Source: Sphingomonadales bacterium | GTDB taxonomy: Bacteria; Pseudomonadota; Alphaproteobacteria; Sphingomonadales; Sphingomonadaceae | NCBI GenBank assembly: GCA_016720115.1 | Contig: JADJXT010000001.1 | Span: forward strand, 372,001-436,000 | Length of the DNA: 64,000 nt | Direction of reading: 5' to 3' | Shown: positions 53,779-64,000 of the stretch, piece by piece | How the letters are laid out: every line of letters begins with the position of its first letter | Position numbering within the stretch: position 1 is the first letter of the stretch | The notes under the pieces: model-generated | The model's input: only the letters and a program-made list of their open reading frames with translations | Databases searched by the model: none | What the model was told of the DNA's origin: nothing | Translations under genes and position numbers: made by a program

Positions 53779-55719
53779 ATGACCGACAATTTTTCAGGCC
53801 GCACTTTCGGGCAAGGACAGCCTTATCAGCCCGGCGAGCAGGAGCAGAACCCGGCCTCCGCCGCGCAGCCATCTTACCCGCCCGTTCCGAGGCCTGCTGC
53901 GCCGCCATCACCCTATCAACAGGCGCAACAACCCCCTCGCCCGGCGATAACGCCTGCACCGCAGGCCTCGCCTGTCGCCACGCCTCCGCAAATGGCCACT
54001 CCGGCTGCACCTGCGGCATCGCAGCCTGCGCCGCAATCTTTCGCACCGGCCAACCGTCAGGAAAGTTCGGAACAGCTTGGCGTCCGCCAGGCGCAGCGCA
54101 ATCATCAGGCTGCCGGTGGCGGGCTGCACCGCATCGGTACTGTTATCGAAATTGCCGGTTCGGGTTCGCAGGTCAGCCTTAGTGCGCAACTGATCAACTC
54201 GCTGGTTGACCATCAGGATCCGTCGATCGCCATGGCGGGGCAGGTGGGAAGCCAGATCAAGATCCGGGTCGGCACATTCTGGCTGCTCGCCAACATCCGC
54301 ACCCAGCGGCTCGACCTTACCGACGCCAAAACCATCCTCGCCCAGGTCGACTTCCTTGGTGAAGGCGATGAAGAGCGGCTGACCGGCAAAATCTTCAACT
54401 TCCGCCGCGGCGTAACCCGCTACCCGGTGCCTGGATCGGAAGTCTATGCCGTTTCCAGTTCGGACCTGAAACAGGTTTATGCCGCCGACGGTCGCGCCAG
54501 TGTCAACATCGGGACCGTATTCCCGACCCGCGATATTCGCGGCTCGCTTTATGTGGACGCCATGCTGGGCAAGCATTTCGCGCTGCTTGGATCGACCGGT
54601 ACCGGTAAATCGACCAGCGCCGCGCTCATCCTGCACAAGATTTGCGACATGGCGCCCGAAGGCCATATCGTGATGGTCGATCCGCACGGCGAATATAGCG
54701 CTGCCTTCCGGGGCAATGGCGCGCTCTACGATGTCAACAATCTGGCGATGCCCTATTGGCTGATGAACTTTGCCGAGCATTGCGAAGTTTTCGTCACCTC
54801 GTCGGGTGACGAAAGGCAGGCGGATTGCGACATTCTGGCGAAATGCCTGTTGCAGGCGCGCTCGAAAAACCGGCTCGCCGAAAGCATCGGCAAGCTGACG
54901 GTCGATGCGCCGATCCCCTATCTGCTGTCGGACCTGACTTCGATCATTCAGAACGAGATGGGCAAGCTCGACAAGGCGACCAATACTGCGCCGTTCATGC
55001 GCCTGAAGGGCAAGATCGAGGAGCTGAAGGCCGACCCGCGCTACAGCTTCATGTTCTCGGGAATGCTGGTCGGCGACACGATGGCCGATTTCCTCGGCAA
55101 GATTTTCCGCCTGCCCAGCGACGGCAAGCCGATCTCGATCATCGACGTATCGGGCGTGCCTTCGGATATCACCTCGACCGTGGTCGCGGTGCTGTCGCGG
55201 CTGGTTTTCGACTATGCCATCTGGTCGCGCAACGAACCGCAGCGCCCTATCCTGCTCGTCTGCGAAGAAGCGCACCGCTACATTCCGTCAGACCGCGTTG
55301 CGGGTGAAAGCGCGGTGCGCACCATCCTTGAACGTATCGCCAAGGAAGGCCGCAAATATGGCGTTTCGCTCGGCCTGATTACCCAGCGCCCGTCCGACCT
55401 TGCCGAAGGCGTGCTGTCGCAGTGCGGCACGATCATCTCGATGCGTTTGAACAACGATCGCGACCAGGCCTATGTCCGCGCCGCAATGCCCGAAGGGGCG
55501 CGCGGCTTCCTAGATTCGATCCCCGCGCTGCGCAACCGCGAATGTATCATCTGCGGCGAGGGCGTGAGTATCCCGATCCGCGTTGCGCTCGATACGCTGG
55601 AGGAAGAAAAGCGTCCGGCGTCCGAAGATCCGCTCTTCTCGGTCCTGTGGCAGGAAACGGGGGGCGAGGAAGAACTGCTCGAACGCGTCGTCCGCCGCTG
55701 GCGCGCGCAGGGGCGCTAG
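53779..55719 (+). CDS. HerA-like ATP-binding protein (DUF87 helicase family)
   Basis: The predicted protein has 646 residues. Residues 15-95 are a Pro/Gln/Ala-rich, probably disordered linker. A beta-barrel HAS-like domain follows (GTVIEIAGSGSQVSL). The RecA-like ATPase has LLGSTGTGKSTSAALI (Walker A, about residue 275), VMVDPHGEY, LVCEEAHRYIPSD (Walker B) and LITQRPSDLAEGVLSQCG. HerA-type proteins are hexameric DNA translocases, often paired with NurA nuclease, but no NurA gene lies nearby. The role here is unknown. Confidence 0.82.
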   Translation: MTDNFSGRTFGQGQPYQPGEQEQNPASAAQPSYPPVPRPAAPPSPYQQAQQPPRPAITPAPQASPVATPPQMATPAAPAASQPAPQSFAPANRQESSEQLGVRQAQRNHQAAGGGLHRIGTVIEIAGSGSQVSLSAQLINSLVDHQDPSIAMAGQVGSQIKIRVGTFWLLANIRTQRLDLTDAKTILAQVDFLGEGDEERLTGKIFNFRRGVTRYPVPGSEVYAVSSSDLKQVYAADGRASVNIGTVFPTRDIRGSLYVDAMLGKHFALLGSTGTGKSTSAALILHKICDMAPEGHIVMVDPHGEYSAAFRGNGALYDVNNLAMPYWLMNFAEHCEVFVTSSGDERQADCDILAKCLLQARSKNRLAESIGKLTVDAPIPYLLSDLTSIIQNEMGKLDKATNTAPFMRLKGKIEELKADPRYSFMFSGMLVGDTMADFLGKIFRLPSDGKPISIIDVSGVPSDITSTVVAVLSRLVFDYAIWSRNEPQRPILLVCEEAHRYIPSDRVAGESAVRTILERIAKEGRKYGVSLGLITQRPSDLAEGVLSQCGTIISMRLNNDRDQAYVRAAMPEGARGFLDSIPALRNRECIICGEGVSIPIRVALDTLEEEKRPASEDPLFSVLWQETGGEEELLERVVRRWRAQGR

Positions 55720-55728
55720 GCCGCACTG

Positions 55729-55757
55729 AGGGACTGTCCCCGCATGGGGACTGTCCC
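55729..55757. repeat. GGGACTGTCCC-type repeat between convergent genes
   Basis: AGGGACTGTCCCC-GCAT-GGGGACTGTCCCT contains two palindromic GGGACTGTCCC cores. It lies in the 49-bp gap between the herA-like gene and the convergent beta-helix gene and may act as a bidirectional terminator. Confidence 0.8.
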
Positions 55758-55768
55758 TATACACAAAC

Positions 55769-56713
55769 TCACCGTTTCTCGAATGGTTTGAGCCCGCGCC
55801 CCAGCCGGTTCGCGCCGAGCACGATTGCATCGCCCGACCAGTCGGCAAGGAACACCGTGTTCCTGTCAACGCCGGTGCCAAGGCTGGCATCATTGCCGCT
55901 GATGGCAAGGCCTGCGCTGCTGCGCACACGGCCCTCGGCGGCGACGGCGATGAAGGCGCTGTAATTTTCCTTGTCCTTCCCTTGCACGAAGACGTTGCCG
56001 CTGATCATGCCGGTCGCACCCGCCGGCAGATCGATCATGTAATTGGTCGCCTGCCCGCGCGTGTCGTCAAAGGCATTGTTCTGGATGATCGCGCGCGCGG
56101 CGCGGCTTTTGACATAATGCCCGCCATTGCCGCGTTCGAAGCGGCTGCGGGTGACGGTCAGCGAAGCAAAATCGCCGATATAGATGCTGTGCGCGCAGGA
56201 TAGCCCGCGGTCGCAGCGGCCCAGTTCGCTGAACGTCGTCTGGTCGATGACGATCTCTCCTGCAGGATCCTGCGCGGTCAATAAGCCCTGCTCGCTGTTG
56301 CGGAAGACCGAACGGGTGACGGCCAGATTGCCCTTTTCAAGGCGGATGCCTGCGCCATTGCCATCGGGCACGGCCATATTCTGGAAGACCAGCCCGTCGA
56401 CCGCCGCCGATTGCCCGCGCAGCACCAGCGCGGCCTTGCCTTCGCAAATGCCGCCGTCGAAGATCGACCGGCCGGGCGCCTCGGCCTTGAACGAGATATG
56501 CCCCGCCGATTGCACCGCGCATTCGCGATAGGTGCCGGGTGCGATGATGATCGTCGCCTGCCCCTCGCCCACTGCCTCAACGGCATCGGCAAGGCGCGAA
56601 TAAGTGCGTCCGGTTTCGGCGATCTGGAATGGTGCCATGCCTTGCTGGGCGGTTGCCGAGACGGTGGCCATGGCTGCAATGGCGGGGATAAGGAAAAGCG
56701 AAGCTCGGTTCAT
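55769..56713 (-). CDS. Secreted right-handed beta-helix protein
   Basis: The predicted protein has 314 residues from the ATG at 56713. A signal peptide (SLFLIPAIAAMATVSATAQ) is followed by the pectate-lyase-like pattern ADAVEAVGEGQATIIIAPGT and repeated short strands (GLVFQNMAVPDGNGAGIRLE, VTRSVFRNSEQGL, VTRSRFERGNGGHYVKSRAA, IIQNNAFDDTRGQATNYMID). Such folds bind or cleave polysaccharides. No clear catalytic residues were identified, so lyase activity is not claimed. Confidence 0.75.
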   Translation of the reverse strand: MNRASLFLIPAIAAMATVSATAQQGMAPFQIAETGRTYSRLADAVEAVGEGQATIIIAPGTYRECAVQSAGHISFKAEAPGRSIFDGGICEGKAALVLRGQSAAVDGLVFQNMAVPDGNGAGIRLEKGNLAVTRSVFRNSEQGLLTAQDPAGEIVIDQTTFSELGRCDRGLSCAHSIYIGDFASLTVTRSRFERGNGGHYVKSRAARAIIQNNAFDDTRGQATNYMIDLPAGATGMISGNVFVQGKDKENYSAFIAVAAEGRVRSSAGLAISGNDASLGTGVDRNTVFLADWSGDAIVLGANRLGRGLKPFEKR

Positions 56714-56847
56714 ATATGCACTTTCGGATTGGCTTTCGCGCAAATCTGCCCGTTTCCTGTGATTCCCGCCAGCGGGTTAACCACAGCTGACCCAGCCTGT
56801 CCGTTTCGGGGACATGGCTATTCACGCGAAGGGCGCGACATAATAAT

Positions 56848-57000
56848 TTGTTTCTCGCAGAGGCGCAGAGGTTTCGCGCGCGAAGCGCCATATCGTTTCT
56901 CTGCGGCTCTGCTTTCCGACGTCGAAGTCAGCAAGAGACGCAGAGAAATCGGGGCAAAACCCTCTTCGCAAACTGTCTCCGCGTCTCTGCGAGAAACAAA
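56848..57000. repeat. 153-bp inverted repeat (TTTGTTTCTCGCAGAGRCGC family)
   Basis: The left arm TTTGTTTCTCGCAGAGGCGC is mirrored at the far end by GCGTCTCTGCGAGAAACAAA. A second nested pair (TTTCTCTGCG / CGCAGAGAAA) lies between them. It resembles, at larger size, the CTCCGCGTCTCCGCG repeat found inside dnaE2. Confidence 0.85.
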
Positions 57001-57042
57001 GGAGTGTCCCATTAGGTACAGTCCCTAAAGGGACAGTCCTTG
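57001..57042. repeat. Degenerate GGGACAGT-type repeat
   Basis: GGAGTGTCCCATTAGG and ACAGTCCCTAAAGGGACAGT lie side by side, the latter an inverted GGGACTGT core with a short loop. It directly abuts the larger inverted repeat at 56848-57000. Confidence 0.6.
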
Positions 57043-57134
57043 CCGATTCAATTTAGCCCGAGGCCACTCTAATCAATCCCAATTTCAAAAGCGCGTGACG
57101 AAGCCGGAATTTGGTGATGATAGTGCTTGTCGGC

Positions 57135-59879
<2,745 letters not shown>

Positions 59880-59894
59880 TGTCACTCTAATCTT

Positions 59895-59985
59895 GTCATT
59901 CCCGCGGAAGCGGGAATCCATGGCCTGATACGGCGGTTTAAACTTACTCGTCAGACCATGGACCCCCAATCAAGTTGGGGGTGAC
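59895..59985. repeat. 91-bp palindromic repeat between the two metH genes
   Basis: It opens GTCATTCCCGCGGAAGCGGG and ends CCCCAATCAAGTTGGGGGTGAC with a GGTTTAAAC centre. It has the same length and plan as the element at 30921-31011. It sits inside the methionine operon, exactly between the two halves of methionine synthase. Confidence 0.88.
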
Positions 59986-60004
59986 TTAGTCTTTCTATCC
60001 GGCT

Positions 60005-61060
60005 TCAAGCCGCCATCACAAATGGCTCCAGTCCGGCCAGCCGCGTCGCGACCGGCACATCCGGCGCGACCCTTGGCGCACGGTCGGCAACTGCCTTGGC
60101 GATCGCGGCGATATGCGCGGGCGTGGTGCCGCAGCAGCCGCCGACGACATTGACCAGCCCGTCATCGAGCCATGTCTCGATCAGCTTCGCGGTCTGCTCG
60201 GGCAGTTCGTCATACTGGCCCAGTTCGTTGGGCAGGCCGGCATTGGGATAGGCCATCACCAGCGCATCGGCATTTTTGGCCAGTTCGGCGAGATAGGGCC
60301 GCAGCAGGTCTGCGCCGAATGAGCAGTTGAGCCCGATGGTCAGCGGCTTCGCATGGCGGATGCTGTTCCAGAAACCCTGCACCGTATGGCCGGAAAGATT
60401 GCGCCCCGCCATGTCGGTGATCGTCATGCTGATCATCAGCGGCACGTCGCGCCCCGATGCCGCCGCCGCTTCCTGTGCCGCCATCGCCGCGCATTTGGCA
60501 TTCAGCGTGTCGAAGATCGTCTCGATCAGCAGGAAATCGACCCCGCCCTCGATCAGCGCATCGCATTGCTCGCGATAGTCGGCCTTCAGCGTATCGAAGT
60601 CGATCTCGCGATAGCCGGGATCGTTGACATCGGGGGAGAGCGACAGCGTCTTGTTGGTTGGGCCGATCGATCCGGCGACGAAACGCTTGAGGCCATCCTT
60701 CGCCTCCGCTCTGTCTGCACAGGCCCGCGCTAGCTCCGCACTTTCGAGATTGATCTGCCGGACCAGATGCTCGCAGCCATAATCGGCCATCGCGACGCGG
60801 GTGGAACTGAAGGTGTTGGTCTCGATCATGTCCGCACCCGCCTCCAGATAGGCGTCGTGGATCGCGCCGATGATATCGGGGCGGGTGATCGAGAGCAGAT
60901 CGTTATTGCCCTTCTGGTCCTTCGTCAGATCGAGATTGCCGCGATAATCGGCTTCCTCAAGTTTGTGGCGCTGGATCGCGGTTCCATAGCCACCGTCGAA
61001 GACGAGGATGCGTTCCTTGCAGCGGGCAGTGAATTCTTCTCTAGATGTCATAGCGCTCAT
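60005..61060 (-). CDS. metH: Methionine synthase, homocysteine S-methyltransferase part (split MetH)
   Basis: The predicted protein has 351 residues from the ATG at 61060; an ATG at 61051 is also possible. It forms the homocysteine-binding barrel: ILVFDGGYGTAIQ, AGADMIETNTFSSTRVAM, LTIGLNCSFGA and the zinc-binding cysteines in VNVVGGCCGTTPAHI. It supplies the domain missing from the downstream metH gene, and the two must act together. A repeat lies on each side of it within the operon. Confidence 0.93.
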   Translation of the reverse strand: MSAMTSREEFTARCKERILVFDGGYGTAIQRHKLEEADYRGNLDLTKDQKGNNDLLSITRPDIIGAIHDAYLEAGADMIETNTFSSTRVAMADYGCEHLVRQINLESAELARACADRAEAKDGLKRFVAGSIGPTNKTLSLSPDVNDPGYREIDFDTLKADYREQCDALIEGGVDFLLIETIFDTLNAKCAAMAAQEAAAASGRDVPLMISMTITDMAGRNLSGHTVQGFWNSIRHAKPLTIGLNCSFGADLLRPYLAELAKNADALVMAYPNAGLPNELGQYDELPEQTAKLIETWLDDGLVNVVGGCCGTTPAHIAAIAKAVADRAPRVAPDVPVATRLAGLEPFVMAA

Positions 61061-61073
61061 TTTCCCAATCTTC

Positions 61074-61157
61074 GTCACCCCCGCGAAGGTGGGGGTCCAA
61101 CCCCCGTGGCGTAAGTTTATACGGCAGGAGTTGGATTCCCGCCTTCGCGGGAATGAC
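61074..61157. repeat. Palindromic repeat between metF and the first metH gene
   Basis: It starts GTCACCCCCGCGAAGGTGGG and ends CCCGCCTTCGCGGGAATGAC. The inner segments are hairpin-forming, with a GTTTATAC-like centre. It belongs to the GTCATTCCCGCG group but is 84 bp and more diverged. Confidence 0.82.
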
Positions 61158-61183
61158 GAAGTGTTCGGAGGAGAGGTATTGTT

Positions 61184-62125
61184 TCACGCCGCTGCCTCCT
61201 TCGCGGTTTTCACCGGTCGTTTGCCGAGCAGGTGGCAGATGGCATAGCTCAGCTCTGCCCGGTTCAAGGTGTAGAAATGGAACTGGCGCACCCCGCCGGC
61301 ATAAAGGCGGCGGCACATTTCGGCGGAGATGGTTGCGGCGACCAGTTGGCGGGCCGATGGATGGTCGTCGAGCCCTTCGAACAGGTGCGCCATCCAGTTG
61401 GGGATTGCAGTCCCCGTCATTTTCGACATGCGCTGGATTGCGGCGAAATTCGAAACCGGCATGATTCCGGGGACGATTTCAGGATCGATCCCTGCCGCCG
61501 CCACGGCATCGCGGAAGCGGAAATAGGTTTCGGGTTCAAAGAAGAATTGCGTGATCGCACGGCTCGCCCCTGCATCCAGCTTGCGCTTGAGGAAGTCGAT
61601 ATCCGATTGCGCGGTTGCGGCTTCGGGGTGGGTTTCTGGATAGGCGCTGACCGAAATTTCGAACGGGTGGAGCTTGCGCAGCCCCTCGACCAGTTCAGCC
61701 GCGCTGGCATAGCCCTGCGGGTGTGGTTCGAATGTCCCGCCAGCATTGGGCGGATCGCCGCGCAGCGCAACGATATGGCGGACGCCTGCCGCCCAATAGG
61801 CATTGGCGACCTCGGCAATTTCGTCGCGTGTGGCATCGACGCAGGTGAGGTGCGCCGCCGCCGGGATGCTGGTTTCCTTTGCGATGCGGGCAACCGTGTT
61901 GTGCGTCCGCTCGCGCGTCGAACCGCCTGCGCCATAGGTCACCGATACAAAGCGGGGTGCCAGCGGAGCGAGCGTTACGATTGCGTCCCACAATTGCTCT
62001 TCCATCTTCTCGCTCTTGGGCGGGAAGAATTCGAAGCTGATCTCGGCATCGCCGGGCAGCCCCGCGAACAGCGAGCTGGCAAGGGCGCGGCGCGATTCGG
62101 CCATCTGGTCGAGCGACAATATCAT
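61184..62125 (-). CDS. metF: Methylenetetrahydrofolate reductase
   Basis: The predicted protein has 313 residues, a FAD-binding TIM barrel. Motifs: ISFEFFPPKSEKMEEQLWDA (catalytic Glu), FVSVTYGAGGSTRERT, HLTCVDATRDEIAEVA, HIVALRGDPP and ITQFFFEPETYFRF. It reduces 5,10-methylene-THF to 5-methyl-THF, the methyl donor for MetH. Its ATG shares ATGA with the regulator stop, so regulator and enzyme are coupled. Confidence 0.95.
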   Translation of the reverse strand: MILSLDQMAESRRALASSLFAGLPGDAEISFEFFPPKSEKMEEQLWDAIVTLAPLAPRFVSVTYGAGGSTRERTHNTVARIAKETSIPAAAHLTCVDATRDEIAEVANAYWAAGVRHIVALRGDPPNAGGTFEPHPQGYASAAELVEGLRKLHPFEISVSAYPETHPEAATAQSDIDFLKRKLDAGASRAITQFFFEPETYFRFRDAVAAAGIDPEIVPGIMPVSNFAAIQRMSKMTGTAIPNWMAHLFEGLDDHPSARQLVAATISAEMCRRLYAGGVRQFHFYTLNRAELSYAICHLLGKRPVKTAKEAAA

Positions 62126-63102
62126 GCAACTATCCTGAGTTTGGGAGATTCACTTACCGCCTGGCCGCGTTGACCCAGCCAGATCTTCACTGCAAGCTTG
62201 CCGCCTGCAAGGGTTTCGGTGCGGGCGGGAACAAGCCCTGCCGCTGCAAAGGCGCGCGCCATGCTCTCATCGGAAAAGCCAAGGCGCGCATGGGCGTGGA
62301 TGCTGCGCAGTTCCTCAAGGTCGTGGGAGGCAAAGTCGACCACCATCAAGCGCCCGTCAGGTGCGAGAACCCGCGCCGCTTCCGCGATCGCCCTTTCGGG
62401 GTGCTGGGCATAATGGAGCACCTGGTGGAAAAGGATGGTGTCAAAGCTTTCGTCAGCGAAGGGCAGGCCGTTGAAATCGCCCAGCACGATTTCGGTGTGC
62501 GCCTGAACCGATGCGGCATCGGGCAGTCCAGCCAGTTTGGCGCGGGCCAGCCGCAACATCTCGACACTATTGTCGAGGGCAACGAAACGCTTTGCATCGC
62601 GTGCAAACAGTTCGATCATGCGACCGGTGCCGGTGCCGATATCGAGAACGCGCCCAATGGCGTATTCGCCCAATATCGCCCGCATTGCCGCTTCTACCTC
62701 GGCTTCGGCGATGTGCAGCGACCGGATCTGGTCCCACTGCTCGGCATGCGCGTCAAAATAGCTTGCCGCCATTTCGGTGCGCGCGGAGCGAACCTCCTGA
62801 AGTCGCGCAAGATCGCGCAGTACGGGTTTCGAATCTTCGGTTCCCGGCAGGCGGAACAAGGGTTCAATTGCCGGATGCGACAGCATCGGGCCGGGCCGCA
62901 GGAACACCCAAGCGCCCTCGCGGCGCCGTTCGGCGATCCCTGCTTCATCGAGAATCTTGATATGCCGCGAAACGCGCGGCTGGCTTTGCCCCAAAATCTG
63001 CACGACTTCGCTGACGGAAAGCTCCAACTGGCGTATCAACAGCGTGATTCGCATCCGCGTCGGATCGGCAAGCGCGCGCATTATGTTGAGCAAGGGCGTC
63101 AT
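62122..63102 (-). CDS. ArsR-family regulator fused to a SAM-dependent methyltransferase domain
   Basis: The gene starts at the ATG at 63102 or a GTG at 63108 and gives about 326 residues. Residues 1-95 form a winged helix (MRALADPTRMRITLLIRQLE, VSEVVQILGQSQPRVSRHIK) of the ArsR/SmtB family without an obvious metal-site CxC. Residues about 135-320 form a class I methyltransferase (VLDIGTGTGRMIELF, VLGDFNGLPFADESFD, VLHYAQHPERAI). ArsR proteins of this kind, known as SahR in proteobacteria, sense S-adenosylhomocysteine and control methionine-cycle genes. Its place at the head of the metF-metH operon fits that role. The SahR assignment is inference. Confidence 0.85.
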   Translation of the reverse strand: MTPLLNIMRALADPTRMRITLLIRQLELSVSEVVQILGQSQPRVSRHIKILDEAGIAERRREGAWVFLRPGPMLSHPAIEPLFRLPGTEDSKPVLRDLARLQEVRSARTEMAASYFDAHAEQWDQIRSLHIAEAEVEAAMRAILGEYAIGRVLDIGTGTGRMIELFARDAKRFVALDNSVEMLRLARAKLAGLPDAASVQAHTEIVLGDFNGLPFADESFDTILFHQVLHYAQHPERAIAEAARVLAPDGRLMVVDFASHDLEELRSIHAHARLGFSDESMARAFAAAGLVPARTETLAGGKLAVKIWLGQRGQAVSESPKLRIVA

Positions 63103-63110
63103 CGGCACTG

Positions 63111-63139
63111 CATATAAAGAAATCTTTATATGATGTCAA
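63111..63139 (-). promoter_or_regulatory. Promoter and palindromic operator of the methionine operon
   Basis: On the minus strand, -35 TTGACA (63134-63139) and -10 TATATG (63111-63116) are 17 bp apart. A perfect palindrome CATATAAAGA-NN-TCTTTATATG (63111-63132) covers the spacer and the -10. The first ATG of the regulator lies only 8 bp beyond the -10, so the message is likely leaderless. The palindrome is a strong candidate binding site for the ArsR-type regulator, giving autoregulation of the whole operon. Confidence 0.85.
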
Positions 63140-63335
63140 TTGGCGCAATTGTGACATATTTTTGAACCGCTGGTCGTCAAATGCGGTCAAACGGGCGCAC
63201 TCTACGCATTTTGTAGAAAAAACCCGATTGCGTTGGAAGTTTGAAGCCGCTAGTGCAGCCCTCGCAAGTCAAGCTATGCACAATGCATGCTGCTTGTCAG
63301 GTTTTCTGAAGTTCTTTGTTAGGGGGATTTCCCAA

Positions 63336-63647
63336 ATGAAAAAGATTGCTGTTTCTCTCGTTCTCGCTTCGGCAATGGCTCTGGCTGCTTGCTCGGGCGC
63401 TGAAGAAGCTACCACTGAAGAAGCTGCTGCTGGTGCAGAAGAAGCTGCTACCGACGCAGCTGCTGGCGCTGAAGCTGCTACCGACGCTGCTGCTGGTGCA
63501 GAAGCTGCTGCCGGTGACGCCGCAGCTGCTGCTGGCGAAGCTGTTGAAGCTGGCAAGGATGCCGCTGCTGCTGCTGGTGACGCTGCTGCCAAGGCTGGCG
63601 ACGCTGCCGCTGCTGCTGGCGAAGCTGCAAAAGAAGCTGCCAAGTAA
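63336..63647 (+). CDS. Small Ala/Glu/Asp-rich lipoprotein
   Basis: The ATG at 63336 is preceded by AGGGGG. The protein has 103 residues. Its first 19 form a lipoprotein signal (KKIAVSLVLASAMALAAC, lipobox LAAC with Cys19). The rest is low complexity: about 85 residues almost wholly of Ala, Glu, Asp, Gly and Thr, in repeats such as AAAGAEAATDA and AGDAAAAAGEA. The pattern suggests an extended amphipathic helix, perhaps lying along the outer membrane. No function is known. A clear terminator follows. Confidence 0.8.
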   Translation: MKKIAVSLVLASAMALAACSGAEEATTEEAAAGAEEAATDAAAGAEAATDAAAGAEAAAGDAAAAAGEAVEAGKDAAAAAGDAAAKAGDAAAAAGEAAKEAAK

Positions 63648-63680
63648 TAGCTTCTTAGCTTTCAGCTAGAAATTGTAAGA

Positions 63681-63710
63681 GGCTGTCCTGCATTGCAGGG
63701 CAGCCTTTTT
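63681..63710 (+). terminator. Rho-independent terminator after the Ala-rich lipoprotein gene
   Basis: GGCTGTCCTGC, loop ATT, GCAGGGCAGCC form an 11-bp stem (one G-U pair) followed by TTTTT. It lies 33 bp past the stop. Confidence 0.88.
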
Positions 63711-63747
63711 CTTTGCACTCGTGCAAGGCCAAATGTAGCATCTGACG

Positions 63748-63921
63748 ATGCGTTGTTACCTGCCAATTTTATTGTTGCTGTCTGCGTGCGGACCCGCGCC
63801 TACCGATCCGGGGCCCGGCGGGGTTAGCGTTGAAGACGCTGAAGCGCTCGATGAAGCCGCAGCGCGGCTGGAGGAAGAACAGGCAAATCCTCCCGCCTTG
63901 TCCGATCAGGTCGATAAATGA
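63748..63921 (+). CDS. Very small putative lipoprotein
   Basis: The open frame has 57 residues. It begins MRCYLPILLLLSACGPAPTD, with a short hydrophobic stretch and a lipobox LSAC placing the lipidated Cys at residue 14. The mature part is acidic and Ala/Glu-rich (VEDAEALDEAAARLEEEQAN). Short lipoproteins like this are often missed. It lies right after the terminator of the previous lipoprotein. No family is recognised, and the ribosome-binding site is weak. Confidence 0.6.
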   Translation: MRCYLPILLLLSACGPAPTDPGPGGVSVEDAEALDEAAARLEEEQANPPALSDQVDK

Positions 63922-63925
63922 CCGT

Positions 63926-64000
63926 TCAGCGGTGATTGGCCGCGACGGCGCGTGATACTGCCTGCATCATCGCCATGCGATCCGGTATCGGCGATGTCGT
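63926..64000 (-). CDS. Possible 3' end of a gene leaving the window
   Basis: An open frame on the minus strand runs in from the window edge and ends at a TGA at 63926-63928, reading RMAMMQAVSRAVAANHR at its C-terminus. Its composition is plausible for a real protein end, but 24 codons are too few to name it. Confidence 0.3.
   Translation of the reverse strand, partial: TTSPIPDRMAMMQAVSRAVAANHR

Larger units (their letters stand above)
56714..57134. other. Repeat-filled intergenic region
   Basis: This 420-bp gap holds the 153-bp inverted repeat at 56848-57000 and a GGGACAGT-type repeat at about 57001-57042. The remainder upstream of the beta-helix gene (56714-56847) should contain its promoter. 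I see no gene here. Confidence 0.6.

Noticed and set aside
63269..63643. Ala/Ser-rich minus-strand open frame
   Set aside because: It is the antisense of the low-complexity lipoprotein gene, which has the lipobox and ribosome-binding site.

Overview
The window is a stretch of alphaproteobacterial chromosome, most probably from the order Sphingomonadales (a Sphingopyxis/Sphingorhabdus-like organism; this is inference). The grounds are a LexA box of the GTTC-N7-GTTC type in front of an imuA-imuB-dnaE2 cassette, a methionine synthase split into two genes, a SdhAF4-type DUF1674 protein, a TauE/TIGR02186 pair, and high-GC coding with many GTG/TTG starts. No rRNA, tRNA or CRISPR array was seen.

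Region 1 (1-22150) is a surface-polysaccharide locus. It holds a Gfo/Idh/MocA sugar dehydrogenase cut by the window edge, a Wzc-type polysaccharide co-polymerase/tyrosine kinase, an O-antigen ligase/polymerase-like protein, a TPR-like membrane protein, a UDP-glucuronate epimerase, and the first 17 codons of a destroyed UDP-glucose dehydrogenase. These are followed by a complete pseudaminic acid pathway (pseI, pseB, pseC, pseF and a fused pseG-pseH), a Wzx-type flippase, a predicted glycosyltransferase, a large membrane protein, and wecB-wecC for UDP-ManNAcA. Two insertion sequences sit here. One is an IS256-family element with a clear 9-bp target duplication and a frameshifted transposase. The other is a 3'-truncated IS5-family element next to the broken ugd.

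Region 2 (22238-28017) is an SOS mutasome operon: LexA box, imuA, imuB, dnaE2. Region 3 (28030-38577) is housekeeping: acyl-CoA ligase-like protein, SdhAF4, htpX, rsmB, a GNAT acetyltransferase, rpe, a heparinase II/III-like protein, purH and a DEAD-box helicase. Region 4 (39026-44189) is a compact four-gene membrane/glycan operon: UGM-like flavoprotein, GtrA, sulfatase-fold protein and an STT3-like GT-C protein. Region 5 (44214-56713) holds a FolM-like SDR with folB, a SAM methyltransferase, thrC, valS, an EEP nuclease-fold protein, a TauE exporter with a TIGR02186 protein, a HerA-like ATPase and a secreted beta-helix protein. Region 6 (57135-63132) is a methionine operon: an ArsR-methyltransferase fusion regulator, metF and the two halves of metH. 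It is preceded by a near-ideal promoter overlapped by a perfect palindromic operator. The right end carries two small lipoproteins.

The most striking large-scale feature is a set of palindromic repeat families scattered through regions 2-6. Several copies lie inside conserved genes, in frame and without stops: one in imuB, three in dnaE2, two in valS, one in metH and one in the SAM methyltransferase gene. They add low-complexity peptides to otherwise ordinary enzymes. Other copies fill gaps between genes, especially between convergent genes.
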